From Chersky-840 sp050011815 (lineage in GTDB: Bacteria; Actinomycetota; Acidimicrobiia; Acidimicrobiales; UBA8190), in NCBI GenBank assembly GCA_050011815.1, contig JBEKIJ010000007.1, positions 44,702 through 108,701 of the forward strand: 64,000 nucleotides of DNA. The letters run 5' to 3'. The notes under the pieces were generated by a model. The model was given only the letters and a program-made list of their open reading frames with translations. It was not told the DNA's origin and ran no database searches. The number at the start of each line of letters is the position of its first letter. Positions within the stretch are counted from its first letter, which is position 1. Both the position numbers and the translations under genes were made by a program. Positions 50,603 to 59,008 of this stretch are shown here, piece after piece.

Positions 50603-50642
50603 CGGGTTGCACCGACCGGCGCGGGGTTGAACCGACCGGCGC
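50603..50642 (+). repeat. 20-bp tandem repeat upstream of the dcw promoter
   Basis: Two adjacent 20-bp units (50603-50622 and 50623-50642) share GGGTTG and the block ACCGACCGGCGC, with two mismatches. They lie right after the lipoate-ligase gene, about 180 nt before the mraZ promoter. The remainder of the 330-nt gap is G-rich and holds the promoter and MraZ boxes. Confidence 0.75.
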
Positions 50643-50821
50643 CGCGTTCCCCGTGTCGCCCCAGGGCCGCGCCGTCGATGCCCATGGGCGCACGCCCGCG
50701 CCCACGTCGCCCGCCGGCGCGTCACGGCGATCCCTGTGCCCCGGCTCGGAGGTCTCGGGGAGTCGCGCCCTGAAGGGGGTGGGGCGGGTGGGGGTGTGGG
50801 GAGAGGTGGGGCGAAAGGGCA

Positions 50822-50850
50822 TTGACCTGTGGGGGAGTGGGGGCTAAAGT
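50822..50850 (+). promoter_or_regulatory. Promoter of the dcw (division and cell wall) cluster
   Basis: TTGACC (50822-50827), a 17-nt spacer and TAAAGT (50845-50850) form one of the best promoters in the window. It would start transcription near 50857, giving a leader of about 60 nt before mraZ. The MraZ boxes overlap its -10. Confidence 0.7.
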
Positions 50851-50872
50851 GGCGCAAAGTGGAGTGAAGGGG
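50846..50872 (+). promoter_or_regulatory. MraZ-box array
   Basis: AAAGTGG at 50846-50852 and 50856-50862, then the related GAAGGGG at 50866-50872, recur with an exact 10-bp period. Direct repeats of this kind are the known binding sites of MraZ upstream of mraZ in several phyla. They cover the -10 and the start point, so MraZ should repress its own cluster. Confidence 0.75.
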
Positions 50873-50919
50873 AGGAGCCCGCGAAGATTGCGGGGGGAGC
50901 GTCGTGGGAGCTCGATTCG

Positions 50920-51339
50920 GTGGCACGGTTTTTTGGGACTTACGAGCACTCGCTCGACTCCAAGGGTCGGGTGATCCTTCCGTCGAGATTTCGCGCCTCG
51001 TTCGAGCACGGCGGGTACCTCACGGAGTACCGGGACGGGTGCCTGGCGTTGTGGACGCCGGACGAGTTCGAACGGCAGATGGAGGAGATGCAGGTGCGGG
51101 CCGCCAGCGGGAAGAGCGACCGGAACCTGGCTCGTATGTGGGCGTCGCACACTCACGATCTCGAGGTGGACCGTCAGGGGCGGATCGTGCTCCCGGCCCG
51201 GATGCGGCAGTACGCGGCGCTCGAGAACGACGTGACCGTCGTCGGTGTGATCGACCGGGTCGAGCTGTGGGACCCGACGCGTTGGCAGAGCAACATCGGA
51301 CCCGAGGAGTTGCGATTCACCGAGGGTGCCGACGACTGA
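50920..51339 (+). CDS. mraZ: Transcriptional regulator MraZ
   Basis: AbrB-like DNA-binding protein at the head of the dcw cluster. The duplicated SpoVT/AbrB-like motif is clear: SLDSKGRVILPSRFR in the first half and EVDRQGRIVLPARMR in the second. 139 aa, family length. GTG 50920 has GGGAG about 9 nt upstream. The MraZ-box array in its own promoter indicates autoregulation of the whole cluster. Confidence 0.95.
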   Translation: MARFFGTYEHSLDSKGRVILPSRFRASFEHGGYLTEYRDGCLALWTPDEFERQMEEMQVRAASGKSDRNLARMWASHTHDLEVDRQGRIVLPARMRQYAALENDVTVVGVIDRVELWDPTRWQSNIGPEELRFTEGADD

Positions 51340-51397
51340 GGGTGGGCTCGGGCGCGCCGCACCAGGGCACACGAGAGGAAAGGGGAGTCACCACGGA

Positions 51398-51432
51398 CGG
51401 TCGGTCGAGCCGACCGCGAAGCAAGAACACCC
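51398..51432 (+). ncRNA. Candidate mraW-type leader RNA upstream of rsmH
   Basis: A 7-bp stem CGGTCGG/CCGACCG with a 5-nt loop (51398-51416) is followed by GCGAAGCAAGAACACC, an A-rich, low-GC patch unlike nearby coding DNA. A structured 'mraW RNA motif' has been described before this gene in actinobacteria. I recall the class but cannot check the consensus, so the assignment is tentative. The rest of the 207-nt mraZ-rsmH gap shows no gene-like codon use. Confidence 0.4.
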
Positions 51433-51545
51433 GGAACATGCGCAGCCCCTCGGCTGGTTCGGTGGAAGACTCCTCCTCCGCCCGCTTCCAACCGAGTCGC
51501 TGGAGTAACCCTCCCGACGGCATCCCGCCAGTCGAGGGGCTGCGG

Positions 51546-52487
51546 ATGCGCCAGGTGTTCACCCATGAGCCGGTCATGGTCGACGAAGTGGTGGCGCTCT
51601 TTGCCCCCGTGCCCGCGGGCGTGGTCATCGACGCCACCGCCGGAGGAGGCGGGCACGCCGCCGCACTCCTCGGTGCCCTTGGGCATCTGCGGGTGCTGTG
51701 TCTGGATCGCGACCCCGACGCGGTGCGAGCGACGACCGCTCGCCTGGCGGAGTTCGGCGACAGGGCCACGGTGCGCCGGGCCCGCTTCGACCACCTCGAC
51801 GTCGTGGCACGGGAGATCGGGGTGGATCGTGGATCGGCAAGCGGTGTCCTGTTCGACCTGGGCGTGAGCTCTCCGCAGCTCGATCGGCCCGAACGGGGCT
51901 TCTCGTACCGGGTCGACGCCCCCCTCGACATGCGCATGGACCCCGACGAGGGCCCGACCGCCTCCGACGTGGTGAACACGTGGCCCGAGGCCGATCTCGC
52001 TCACCTGTTCGCCGCCAACGGGGAGGGGCGTTTCGCCCGCCGCATCGCACGCGCCGTCGTGGCGGCGCGGCCCGTCACCACCACCGGCGCGCTGGCCGAG
52101 GTGGTCCGCTCGGCGTTGCCCGCCGCGGTGCGCCGCCAGGGTGGCCACCCGGCGCGTCGCGTGTTCCAGGCCCTGCGGGTGGCGGTGAACGAGGAGCTCG
52201 ACGTGCTGGCTGAGGCGCTGCCCGTCGCCATCGAGACACTGGCACCGGGCGGCCGTTGCGTGGCCATCGCCTATCACTCGGGCGAGGACCGCATCGTCAA
52301 GGCCGCCTTCCGCCTGGCCGAGACGGGCGGCTGCGCGTGCCCCCCGGGACTGCCCTGTACGTGCGGAGCGGTGTCGTCGGGCAGGCTCGTCTTCCGAGGG
52401 ACACGCCGACCCACGTCCGAGGAGATGGCGCGCAACCGGCGTTCGGAGAGTGCCCTGCTGCGCGCCTTCGAGCGGGGCGACCGCTGA
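51546..52487 (+). CDS. rsmH: 16S rRNA m4C1402 methyltransferase RsmH
   Basis: SAM-dependent N4-methyltransferase acting on C1402 of 16S rRNA. FTHEPVMVDEVVALF, the SAM loop VVIDATAGGGGHAAALL, LFDLGVSSPQLDRPERGFSY, then RVFQALRVAVNEEL, AIAYHSGEDRIVK and RPTSEEMARNRRSESALLRA are characteristic. 313 aa. ATG 51546 directly before the conserved start is chosen; an in-frame ATG at 51438 would add 36 residues with atypical codon use and would lie next to the candidate RNA. The stop overlaps ftsL (TGATG). Confidence 0.94.
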   Translation: MRQVFTHEPVMVDEVVALFAPVPAGVVIDATAGGGGHAAALLGALGHLRVLCLDRDPDAVRATTARLAEFGDRATVRRARFDHLDVVAREIGVDRGSASGVLFDLGVSSPQLDRPERGFSYRVDAPLDMRMDPDEGPTASDVVNTWPEADLAHLFAANGEGRFARRIARAVVAARPVTTTGALAEVVRSALPAAVRRQGGHPARRVFQALRVAVNEELDVLAEALPVAIETLAPGGRCVAIAYHSGEDRIVKAAFRLAETGGCACPPGLPCTCGAVSSGRLVFRGTRRPTSEEMARNRRSESALLRAFERGDR

Positions 52488-52900
52488 TGGCCCCCGTCGT
52501 CGCTCCCGAACGCGTCAGGTCCACCCCGGGCCCGGTTCGTGTCCCGGGGACGACCTCTGCGCCCCGGCGCGCCGTCGAGTCCCCGCGTCTGCGCCGTCCC
52601 CGGTGGCCGTTGCGGCGCACGGCCGCGGTGTGCGGGGTCATCGTCCTCGTCAGCTTGCTCATGGTGGTGGCGGCCAGCGCCTACATGACCCAGGGACAGG
52701 TGCGCCTCACCCGGTTGCAGGGACAGCTCACCGCGGTCCTCGGACAGCACCATGACCTCGAGAACCGCCTGGCGCAGCTCTCGAATCCCTCCCGGGTGGT
52801 GTCGCAGTCCCAGCGCCACGGCCTCGTGCCGCCGAGCCAGGTGACCGACCTCACCCAGGTCAACCCTTCGACGTCGGCCCCGGCCACCACAGCACCGTGA
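52487..52900 (+). CDS. ftsL: FtsL-like divisome protein
   Basis: 137-aa bitopic protein: basic Pro/Arg-rich cytoplasmic arm, one membrane segment (VCGVIVLVSLLMVVAASAYM, about residues 47-66), and a short coiled-coil region (RLTRLQGQLTAVLGQHHDLENRL) outside, then a Thr/Ser/Pro tail. Sequence is divergent, as always for FtsL; the call rests on topology and position between rsmH and ftsI. It would scaffold FtsB-FtsQ and the FtsW-FtsI synthase. ATG 52487 overlaps the rsmH stop; its own stop overlaps ftsI (GTGA). Confidence 0.8.
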   Translation: MAPVVAPERVRSTPGPVRVPGTTSAPRRAVESPRLRRPRWPLRRTAAVCGVIVLVSLLMVVAASAYMTQGQVRLTRLQGQLTAVLGQHHDLENRLAQLSNPSRVVSQSQRHGLVPPSQVTDLTQVNPSTSAPATTAP

Positions 52901-55167
52901 TCCGCACCCCGAAGGGCCGGGGATCGGGCGCGCCCCGGCCCCGGCGCGCCCGTCCCGACAAGGCGCGAGCGGCGGGGGCAGGCCCGGACAAGGGTCGGCT
53001 GGCGCGCGAGCGCTCGGGCTCGTTCAACGTCACCGGGACCCGCGCCGGATCCTCGCGCAAGACCAACGCCCGGCGTCCCCTGGCGGGATCGAGATCGGGG
53101 CCCCGCACCCCCTCGGCCGACACGCGCCGGGCACCACGCCCCGAGGCGTCACCCCCGAGGACGGTGGCCCCTCCCCGGGGCTACGAACGGCGCGTGGCAG
53201 CCGATCCGCCCGGTGTGCGACGCTCGAGCCCGGTCACGGGGGGGATCCAACGTCGGCGCGTGGGCGTGATGCGCGTCGTCGTGGTCCTCGTGTTCGCGGC
53301 GCTGGCGGTGCGTCTGGTCGGGGTGCAGGTGTTCTCGAGCAGCCGATACTCGACCATCGGAGCCAAACAGGTCGACACGACGGTCACCACGCCGGCGGTG
53401 CGGGGCGGGATCTACGACCGCAACGGCGCGCCGTTGGCCCTGTCGGTGCCGCGCGCGAACATCTATGCCGACGCCTTTCTCATCCACCATCCCGGTGTGG
53501 TGGCGGCCGGGCTGAGCCCGGTGCTCGGCGTGTCGACGCGGACGTTGAAGGCCGAGCTCTCCGAGCACTCGGGGTACATCCTCCTGGCCCACGACGTCGG
53601 CAACACCGTGGCGGCGAACGTGACCGCCCTGGTGGAGCCGGGCATCAGCGTGCAACCGGTCACGGTGCGCACCGACCCGGCCGGCTCGCTGGCCTCGCCG
53701 CTCATCGGCACGGTGAGCGCGGCGGACACGGGACAGTCGGGCCTCGAGTACAACTACAACTCGCTGCTGGCGGGGCGAAACGGTTCCGCCAAGGAGCAGG
53801 TCTCTCCCGACGGCGTCCCGCTCCCGGGCAAGACGACCCAGCGCTCGCCCACCGTTCCCGGCACCGGCGTCGAGCTCACCATCGACGAGCCCCTGCAGTA
53901 CGTGACCGAGCAGGCCCTCGGGCAGGAGATCCTGGCCTCGCACGCCAAGAGCGGCATCGCCATCGTCATGAACACCCGCACGGGCGAGATCCTGTCCATG
54001 GCCAACCTGGTGGCCAAGACGGTGCAGCCCCCCGCGCCCAAGCCCGCACCCACTCCGGTGACGACTCCGCCTCCGGCGGGGTCCCCGGCGGCTTCGACCC
54101 CCACCACCACCACGACGATCCCTCCGCTCCCGCCCCCGGTCACCACGGTGATCCAGGCCCCCCAGAACCTCGCCCTCACCCAGGTGTACGAGCCGGGCTC
54201 GGTGTTCAAGCTGGTGACGTTCTCGGCCGCCCTCCAAGACGGGATCATCTCGCCCGACGAGCTCTTCACCGTCCCCAACTCCCTGACCATCGACGGCTGG
54301 GTGTTCCACGACGCCGAGAGCCACCCCACCGAGACGCTCTCGGCCACGGCGATCCTCGCCCAGTCCTCGAACATCGGGACCATCGAGATCGCCCAGCAGC
54401 TCGGCGAGGGTCGGCTGGCGGCGCAGATCTCCACCCTGGGCTTCGGACGGACCACCGGGCTCGGCTTCCCGGCCGAGTCGGCGGGGTTGGTGAAGAGCGA
54501 TCCCGCCACCTGGCACGTCTCGGACATCGGCTCCACGCCCATCGGCCAGGACGACGCCGTCACCGCCCAGCAGGTCCTCGACATGGTGAACACCATCGGC
54601 ACCGGGGGAGTCTTCGTCCCGCCCCGGCTGGTGCGGGCCACGGTGGCGTCGGACGGGGCGGTCACCGCCACGCGGGTGGCGGCCACGCACCGGGCGTTGT
54701 CCCAGGAGGTGGCGTCCCAGCTCACCACGATGATGGAGTCGGTGGTCCAGGACGGCACGGCGGTGCTGGCCGGCGTGCCGGGCTACACCGTGGCGGGCAA
54801 GACCGGCACGGCCCAGATCCCCGACCTCGTCCACGGCGGGTACATCCCCGGCGCCTACGAAGCCACCTTCGCGGGCTTCGCCCCCGCCGAGAACCCGGCC
54901 CTGTCGGCCATCGTGGTCCTCGAGCATCCCTCACCGATCTACGGCGGCACGGTGGCCGCCCCGGTGTTCTCCCAGATCATGCGGTACGCCCTGCACCGCT
55001 ACGGGATCCCCACCTCCCCGGGGGGCGGGAAGACGGGCGGGACCCCGATGGCGGTGCCGTTTCCCCAGGTCTCGCCGTCCAAGACCGCCGCCACGAGCAC
55101 CCCGGCCACGGCCACCCCGACGACTACGATCGTCGCTTCCCCCAGGAAGATCGCGGAAAGGCCGTGA
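52897..55167 (+). CDS. ftsI: Septal peptidoglycan transpeptidase FtsI (class B PBP)
   Basis: Cross-links septal peptidoglycan. A 125-residue basic, Pro-rich cytoplasmic arm precedes the membrane anchor (VVVVLVFAALAVRLVGVQVF), then the PBP dimerisation domain (RGGIYDRNGAPLAL) and the transpeptidase domain with SVFK (Ser435-Lys438), SSN (490-492) and KTG (635-637). Unusually, a Pro/Thr-rich insert of about 45 residues (54025-54165) lies inside the catalytic domain just before SxxK. 756 aa, so larger than usual. GTG 52897 overlaps ftsL. A Ser/Thr/Pro tail ends the protein. Confidence 0.93.
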   Translation: MIRTPKGRGSGAPRPRRARPDKARAAGAGPDKGRLARERSGSFNVTGTRAGSSRKTNARRPLAGSRSGPRTPSADTRRAPRPEASPPRTVAPPRGYERRVAADPPGVRRSSPVTGGIQRRRVGVMRVVVVLVFAALAVRLVGVQVFSSSRYSTIGAKQVDTTVTTPAVRGGIYDRNGAPLALSVPRANIYADAFLIHHPGVVAAGLSPVLGVSTRTLKAELSEHSGYILLAHDVGNTVAANVTALVEPGISVQPVTVRTDPAGSLASPLIGTVSAADTGQSGLEYNYNSLLAGRNGSAKEQVSPDGVPLPGKTTQRSPTVPGTGVELTIDEPLQYVTEQALGQEILASHAKSGIAIVMNTRTGEILSMANLVAKTVQPPAPKPAPTPVTTPPPAGSPAASTPTTTTTIPPLPPPVTTVIQAPQNLALTQVYEPGSVFKLVTFSAALQDGIISPDELFTVPNSLTIDGWVFHDAESHPTETLSATAILAQSSNIGTIEIAQQLGEGRLAAQISTLGFGRTTGLGFPAESAGLVKSDPATWHVSDIGSTPIGQDDAVTAQQVLDMVNTIGTGGVFVPPRLVRATVASDGAVTATRVAATHRALSQEVASQLTTMMESVVQDGTAVLAGVPGYTVAGKTGTAQIPDLVHGGYIPGAYEATFAGFAPAENPALSAIVVLEHPSPIYGGTVAAPVFSQIMRYALHRYGIPTSPGGGKTGGTPMAVPFPQVSPSKTAATSTPATATPTTTIVASPRKIAERP

Positions 55168-55188
55168 CCGCTGCGGCGGTCCCTCACT

Positions 55189-56619
55189 GTGCGCATGGAC
55201 CGGTTGCTCGAGGAGGTCGAGGTCATCGAGGCCTACGGGGACCCTGCCGACACCGAGGTCGCCGCCATTGAATTCGACAGCCGAGACGTGGGTCCCGGGG
55301 CACTGTTCTGTTGTCTTCCCGGGGTGGTGGGAGACGGCCACGATCACGCCGCGCAAGCGGTGGCCCGCGGGGCGAGCGCCCTTCTCGTCGAGCGTCGCCT
55401 GGCCCTGGACGTGACCCAGGCCGTGGTGGCGCCGGGCGGGGCCCGCCCGGCCATGGCCCAGATGGCGTGCGCCTTCTTCGGACGACCGGCCGAATCGTTG
55501 CGCATGGTGGGGGTCACGGGGACCAACGGCAAGACGACGGTCACGCACTTGGTGGCCTCGATCCTCGAAGCCCATCTGGGGCCGACCACCGTCATCGGGA
55601 CTCTCGACGGCGCCCGCACCACGCCCGAGTCCCCGATGCTCCAGCGCCTGCTGGCCCGAGCGCGTGACACCGGTCGTCGCGCCGTGGCCATGGAGGTGTC
55701 GTCGCACGCGCTCGCCCAGGCTCGTGTGGACGGGATCCGCTTCGATGCGGCGGTGTTCACCAACCTGTCCCATGACCACCTCGACTACCACGGCACCGTC
55801 GAGGCCTACTTCGCCGCCAAAGCCTCGCTGTTCACCCCGGAGCGGGCCGCGCTGGCGGTGGTCAACGAAGACGACGCCTGGGGCCGGCGCCTCCTGGCCC
55901 GCTCGCTCGTGCCGAGCATCGGGTACTCGACGGCGGAGGTGAGCGAGGTGCACAGCGCGGCGGACCACACCTCGTTCACGTGGCGCTCGCACCGGGTCGA
56001 GCTGGCGCTCGTGGGCTCGTTCCACGTGGCCAACGCCCTGGCCGCGGCCACGACCGCCGCCGCCCTGGGTGTCCCCGAGGACGTCGTCGTGACCGGCCTC
56101 GGCCGGGCCACGCCCGTCCCGGGGCGATTCGAGGTCGTGGCCACCGCCGCGCCGTTCACCGTCATCGTCGACTACGCCCACACCCCCGAGGGGCTCCAGG
56201 TGGCACTCCGCAGCGCCCGGGAGCTGGCGGGAGGGCACCGGGTCCTGTGCGTCTTCGGGTGCGGAGGGGACCGGGACCGTGAGAAGCGCCCCGCCATGGG
56301 GGCGGTGGCGGCGGGCGGCGCCGATGTGGCGGTGGTCACCTCCGACAACCCTCGCCACGAGGATCCCGACGTCATCATCGCCGAGGTCCTGGCGGGCGTG
56401 CCCGCCGGCGCCGAGGTCATGTCCCGCCGGGAACGGGCCGAGGCCATCGAGCTCGTCGTCGACCTGGCCGAGCCGGGCGACGTGGTGGTGGTGGCGGGCA
56501 AGGGTCACGAACGGGAGATCGAGATCGGGGCCGAGCGGCTGCCCTTCGACGACCGCGTGGTGGCCGCCGCCGCGGTCGGGCGCGGGGGGCCGCGGCGCGG
56601 CGCGGGGGGCCCGGCATGA
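55189..56619 (+). CDS. murE: UDP-MurNAc-tripeptide synthetase MurE, meso-DAP type
   Basis: Adds the third amino acid to the peptidoglycan stem. ATP loop VGVTGTNGKTTV (near residue 108), SSHALAQARVDG, FTNLSHDHLDYHGT and FGCGGDRDREKRPAM. DNPRHEDP (near residue 385) is the motif that selects meso-diaminopimelate, which fits the dap genes in this window. 476 aa. GTG 55189 or ATG 55195 may be the start. Its stop overlaps mraY, which normally would be preceded by murF; murF is missing. Confidence 0.95.
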   Translation: MRMDRLLEEVEVIEAYGDPADTEVAAIEFDSRDVGPGALFCCLPGVVGDGHDHAAQAVARGASALLVERRLALDVTQAVVAPGGARPAMAQMACAFFGRPAESLRMVGVTGTNGKTTVTHLVASILEAHLGPTTVIGTLDGARTTPESPMLQRLLARARDTGRRAVAMEVSSHALAQARVDGIRFDAAVFTNLSHDHLDYHGTVEAYFAAKASLFTPERAALAVVNEDDAWGRRLLARSLVPSIGYSTAEVSEVHSAADHTSFTWRSHRVELALVGSFHVANALAAATTAAALGVPEDVVVTGLGRATPVPGRFEVVATAAPFTVIVDYAHTPEGLQVALRSARELAGGHRVLCVFGCGGDRDREKRPAMGAVAAGGADVAVVTSDNPRHEDPDVIIAEVLAGVPAGAEVMSRRERAEAIELVVDLAEPGDVVVVAGKGHEREIEIGAERLPFDDRVVAAAAVGRGGPRRGAGGPA

Positions 56620-57650
56620 TCAGCCTCATGGCCTCGGGCGGCATCGCCCTGTGGGTCGCCGCGCTCGGGACGCCGCTGCTCATCCGGTGGCTGGCGCTCA
56701 AGCGGATCGGGCAGCAGATCCGCGAGGACGGGCCCTTCATGCACCTGGCCAAGGCGGGCACCCCGACCATGGGGGGTCTGGCCCTCGTGGTGGCGGTGGC
56801 GGTGGGGTACCTCATGGGCCACGCCGGCACGCACGTGGCGTTCAGCCGGTCGGGTGTGCTCGTGATCGGGGTCACCCTCTGTGCCGCGGTCGTCGGGTTC
56901 CTCGACGACTGGATCAAGGTGCGCCACCGCCGCAGCCTCGGGCTGAACAAGCGGGCCAAATTCTCTGCCCAGGTGGTGATCGGGGTGGCCTTCGCGCTGC
57001 TGGCCGAGCACTGGGCGGGGGTGAACACCCACCTGTCGTTCACCCGGTGGGACTCCTTCGGGGTCGACCTCGGCCAGGTGGGATGGATCGTGTGGGCGGT
57101 GGTGATCCTCGTGGGCACCGCCAACGCCGTGAACCTCACCGACGGCCTCGACGGGCTGGCGTCAGGTTCGGCCACGTTCTGCTTCGCCTGCCTGGCCGTG
57201 ATCGGATACTGGCAGTTCCGGCACTACTCGCTCTACCACGTGTCGTCGGCCCTCGACATGGCCCTGGCCTCGGTGGCCCTGGCCGGGGCCTGTCTGGGCT
57301 TCTTGTGGTGGAACGCGGCGCCGGCGCGCATCTTCATGGGTGACACCGGCTCGCTCGCCATCGGCTCGGGCCTGGCCGCGCTGTGCCTGCAGATGAACCT
57401 CCAGCTGCTCCTGCCCGTCATCGGCGGGCTGTTCGTGATCGAGACGTTGTCGGTGGTGACCCAGATCGTGAGCTTCCGGGTCTTCGGTCGCCGGGTGTTC
57501 CGCATGGCCCCCATCCATCACCACTTCGAGCTGGTGGGCTGGCCCGAGACCACGGTGATCGTGCGCTTCTGGATCCTCGGCGGGCTGTTCGCGGCGCTCG
57601 GTCTGGGTGTGTTCTACGCGGACTTCCTGTCGGTCACGGGACTGCACTGA
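56616..57650 (+). CDS. mraY: Phospho-N-acetylmuramoyl-pentapeptide transferase MraY
   Basis: Membrane enzyme that makes lipid I. About ten membrane segments. Conserved cytoplasmic motifs are KAGTPTMGG, FLDDWIKVR, NAVNLTDGLDGLA, FMGDTGSLA and MAPIHHHFEL, which hold the catalytic Asp residues and the His loop. 344 aa. ATG 56616 overlaps the murE stop (ATGA). murD follows after 8 nt. Confidence 0.95.
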   Translation: MISLMASGGIALWVAALGTPLLIRWLALKRIGQQIREDGPFMHLAKAGTPTMGGLALVVAVAVGYLMGHAGTHVAFSRSGVLVIGVTLCAAVVGFLDDWIKVRHRRSLGLNKRAKFSAQVVIGVAFALLAEHWAGVNTHLSFTRWDSFGVDLGQVGWIVWAVVILVGTANAVNLTDGLDGLASGSATFCFACLAVIGYWQFRHYSLYHVSSALDMALASVALAGACLGFLWWNAAPARIFMGDTGSLAIGSGLAALCLQMNLQLLLPVIGGLFVIETLSVVTQIVSFRVFGRRVFRMAPIHHHFELVGWPETTVIVRFWILGGLFAALGLGVFYADFLSVTGLH

Positions 57651-57658
57651 GACCCGTC

Positions 57659-59008
57659 TTGTCGTCGCGTCGCGTCCTCGTCTACGGCCTCGGTGTGAGC
57701 GGGCTCGCCACCGCCACCGCGCTGCTCGCCGAAGGGACCGGCGTGGTCGCCGCCGACGACGACCCCGGGCCCCGGCCCGGCGCCAGCGCCGCCGCGCTCG
57801 GCATCGCCCTGGTGTGCGCGCCGGACGGGCCCACGCTCGAGGCGCTGGCCCGCGGCGTCGACGAGATCGTGGTGAGCCCGGGGGTGCCGGCCCGCCACCG
57901 GGTGTTCTCGTTGGCCGGCACCGTGCCCATCGTGGGCGAGGTGGAGCTGGCCTGGCGCCGGGCGCGTTGTCCGATCGTGGCGGTGACCGGGACCAACGGC
58001 AAGACCACGGTGACCACCTTGGTGCGCGCCATGCTCGACGCCTCGGGTGTGCGTGCCGTGGCGGCGGGCAACATCGGCCGACCCCTGCTCGACGCGGTCG
58101 GGAGCGACGCCGAGGTGATCGTGGCCGAGGTGTCGTCGTTCCAGTTGGCCCTCACGACGTCGTTTCGTCCCGCCGTGGGGACATGGCTGAACTTCTCGGC
58201 CGATCACCTCGACTGGCACGCCACGGTGGAGGACTACCGCCACGCCAAGGCCATGGTGTGGGCCAATTGCGGGCCCGGCGACGTGGCCGTGGCCAACGCC
58301 GAGGACCCCGTGGTGCTGGCGGCATCGGAGCGGGCCAGGGCCCGAGGGGCCGAGTTGCGCACCTTCGGGCTCGAGCAGGGGGACTACCACCTCCGAGGCG
58401 ACGCGCTCGTCGGCCCCGACGGGGTCGCCGTGGCCCGCACCGGCGAGCTGGCCCGGGCCATGCCCCATGACCTGGTCGACGCCCTGTGTGCCGTGGCCAG
58501 TGCCTCGGCGGCGGGGGCGAGCGCCGAGGGATGTCGGCGGGCGCTGCTCGGATTCGGTGGGCTCCCCCACCGAGTCGAGCTGGTCGGCGAGGCTAACGGG
58601 GTGCGGTTCTACGACGACTCCAAAGCGACCACGCCCGGGGCCGTGCTGGCCGCGGTGGGGGGGTGCGCTCCGGCCGTGCTCATCGCCGGGGGGCGCAACA
58701 AGGGCCTCGACCTGTCGGTCCTGGGCGCGGCGGCACCCGGCCTGCGGGGCGTGGTCGCCATCGGCGAGGCCGCCCCGGAGGTCGCGGCGGCCTTCGAGGG
58801 CCTCGTACCCGTGGCCCAGGAGCAGTCCATGGCCGATGCCGTGACCGCGGCGGTGTCGATGGCGGGGCCCGGCGACTCGGTGGTGCTGTCGCCGGCGTGT
58901 GCCTCGTTCGACTGGTACGGGTCGTACGCGGAGCGGGGCGACGACTTCGCCCGGTGGGCGCGCGCCGTGGCGGGATTCATCCCCGCCGGTCCCCGAGGGG
59001 CTCGATGA
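57659..59008 (+). CDS. murD: UDP-MurNAc-L-alanine:D-glutamate ligase MurD
   Basis: Adds D-Glu to the peptidoglycan precursor. N-terminal VLVYGLGVSGLATATAL, ATP loop VAVTGTNGKTTVTTL, EVSSFQLALTT, NFSADHLDWHAT, and C-terminal DDSKATTPGA and LIAGGRNKGLDL. 449 aa. TTG 57659 is the only reasonable start between the mraY stop and the first motif. The stop overlaps ftsW (ATGA). Confidence 0.93.
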   Translation: MSSRRVLVYGLGVSGLATATALLAEGTGVVAADDDPGPRPGASAAALGIALVCAPDGPTLEALARGVDEIVVSPGVPARHRVFSLAGTVPIVGEVELAWRRARCPIVAVTGTNGKTTVTTLVRAMLDASGVRAVAAGNIGRPLLDAVGSDAEVIVAEVSSFQLALTTSFRPAVGTWLNFSADHLDWHATVEDYRHAKAMVWANCGPGDVAVANAEDPVVLAASERARARGAELRTFGLEQGDYHLRGDALVGPDGVAVARTGELARAMPHDLVDALCAVASASAAGASAEGCRRALLGFGGLPHRVELVGEANGVRFYDDSKATTPGAVLAAVGGCAPAVLIAGGRNKGLDLSVLGAAAPGLRGVVAIGEAAPEVAAAFEGLVPVAQEQSMADAVTAAVSMAGPGDSVVLSPACASFDWYGSYAERGDDFARWARAVAGFIPAGPRGAR

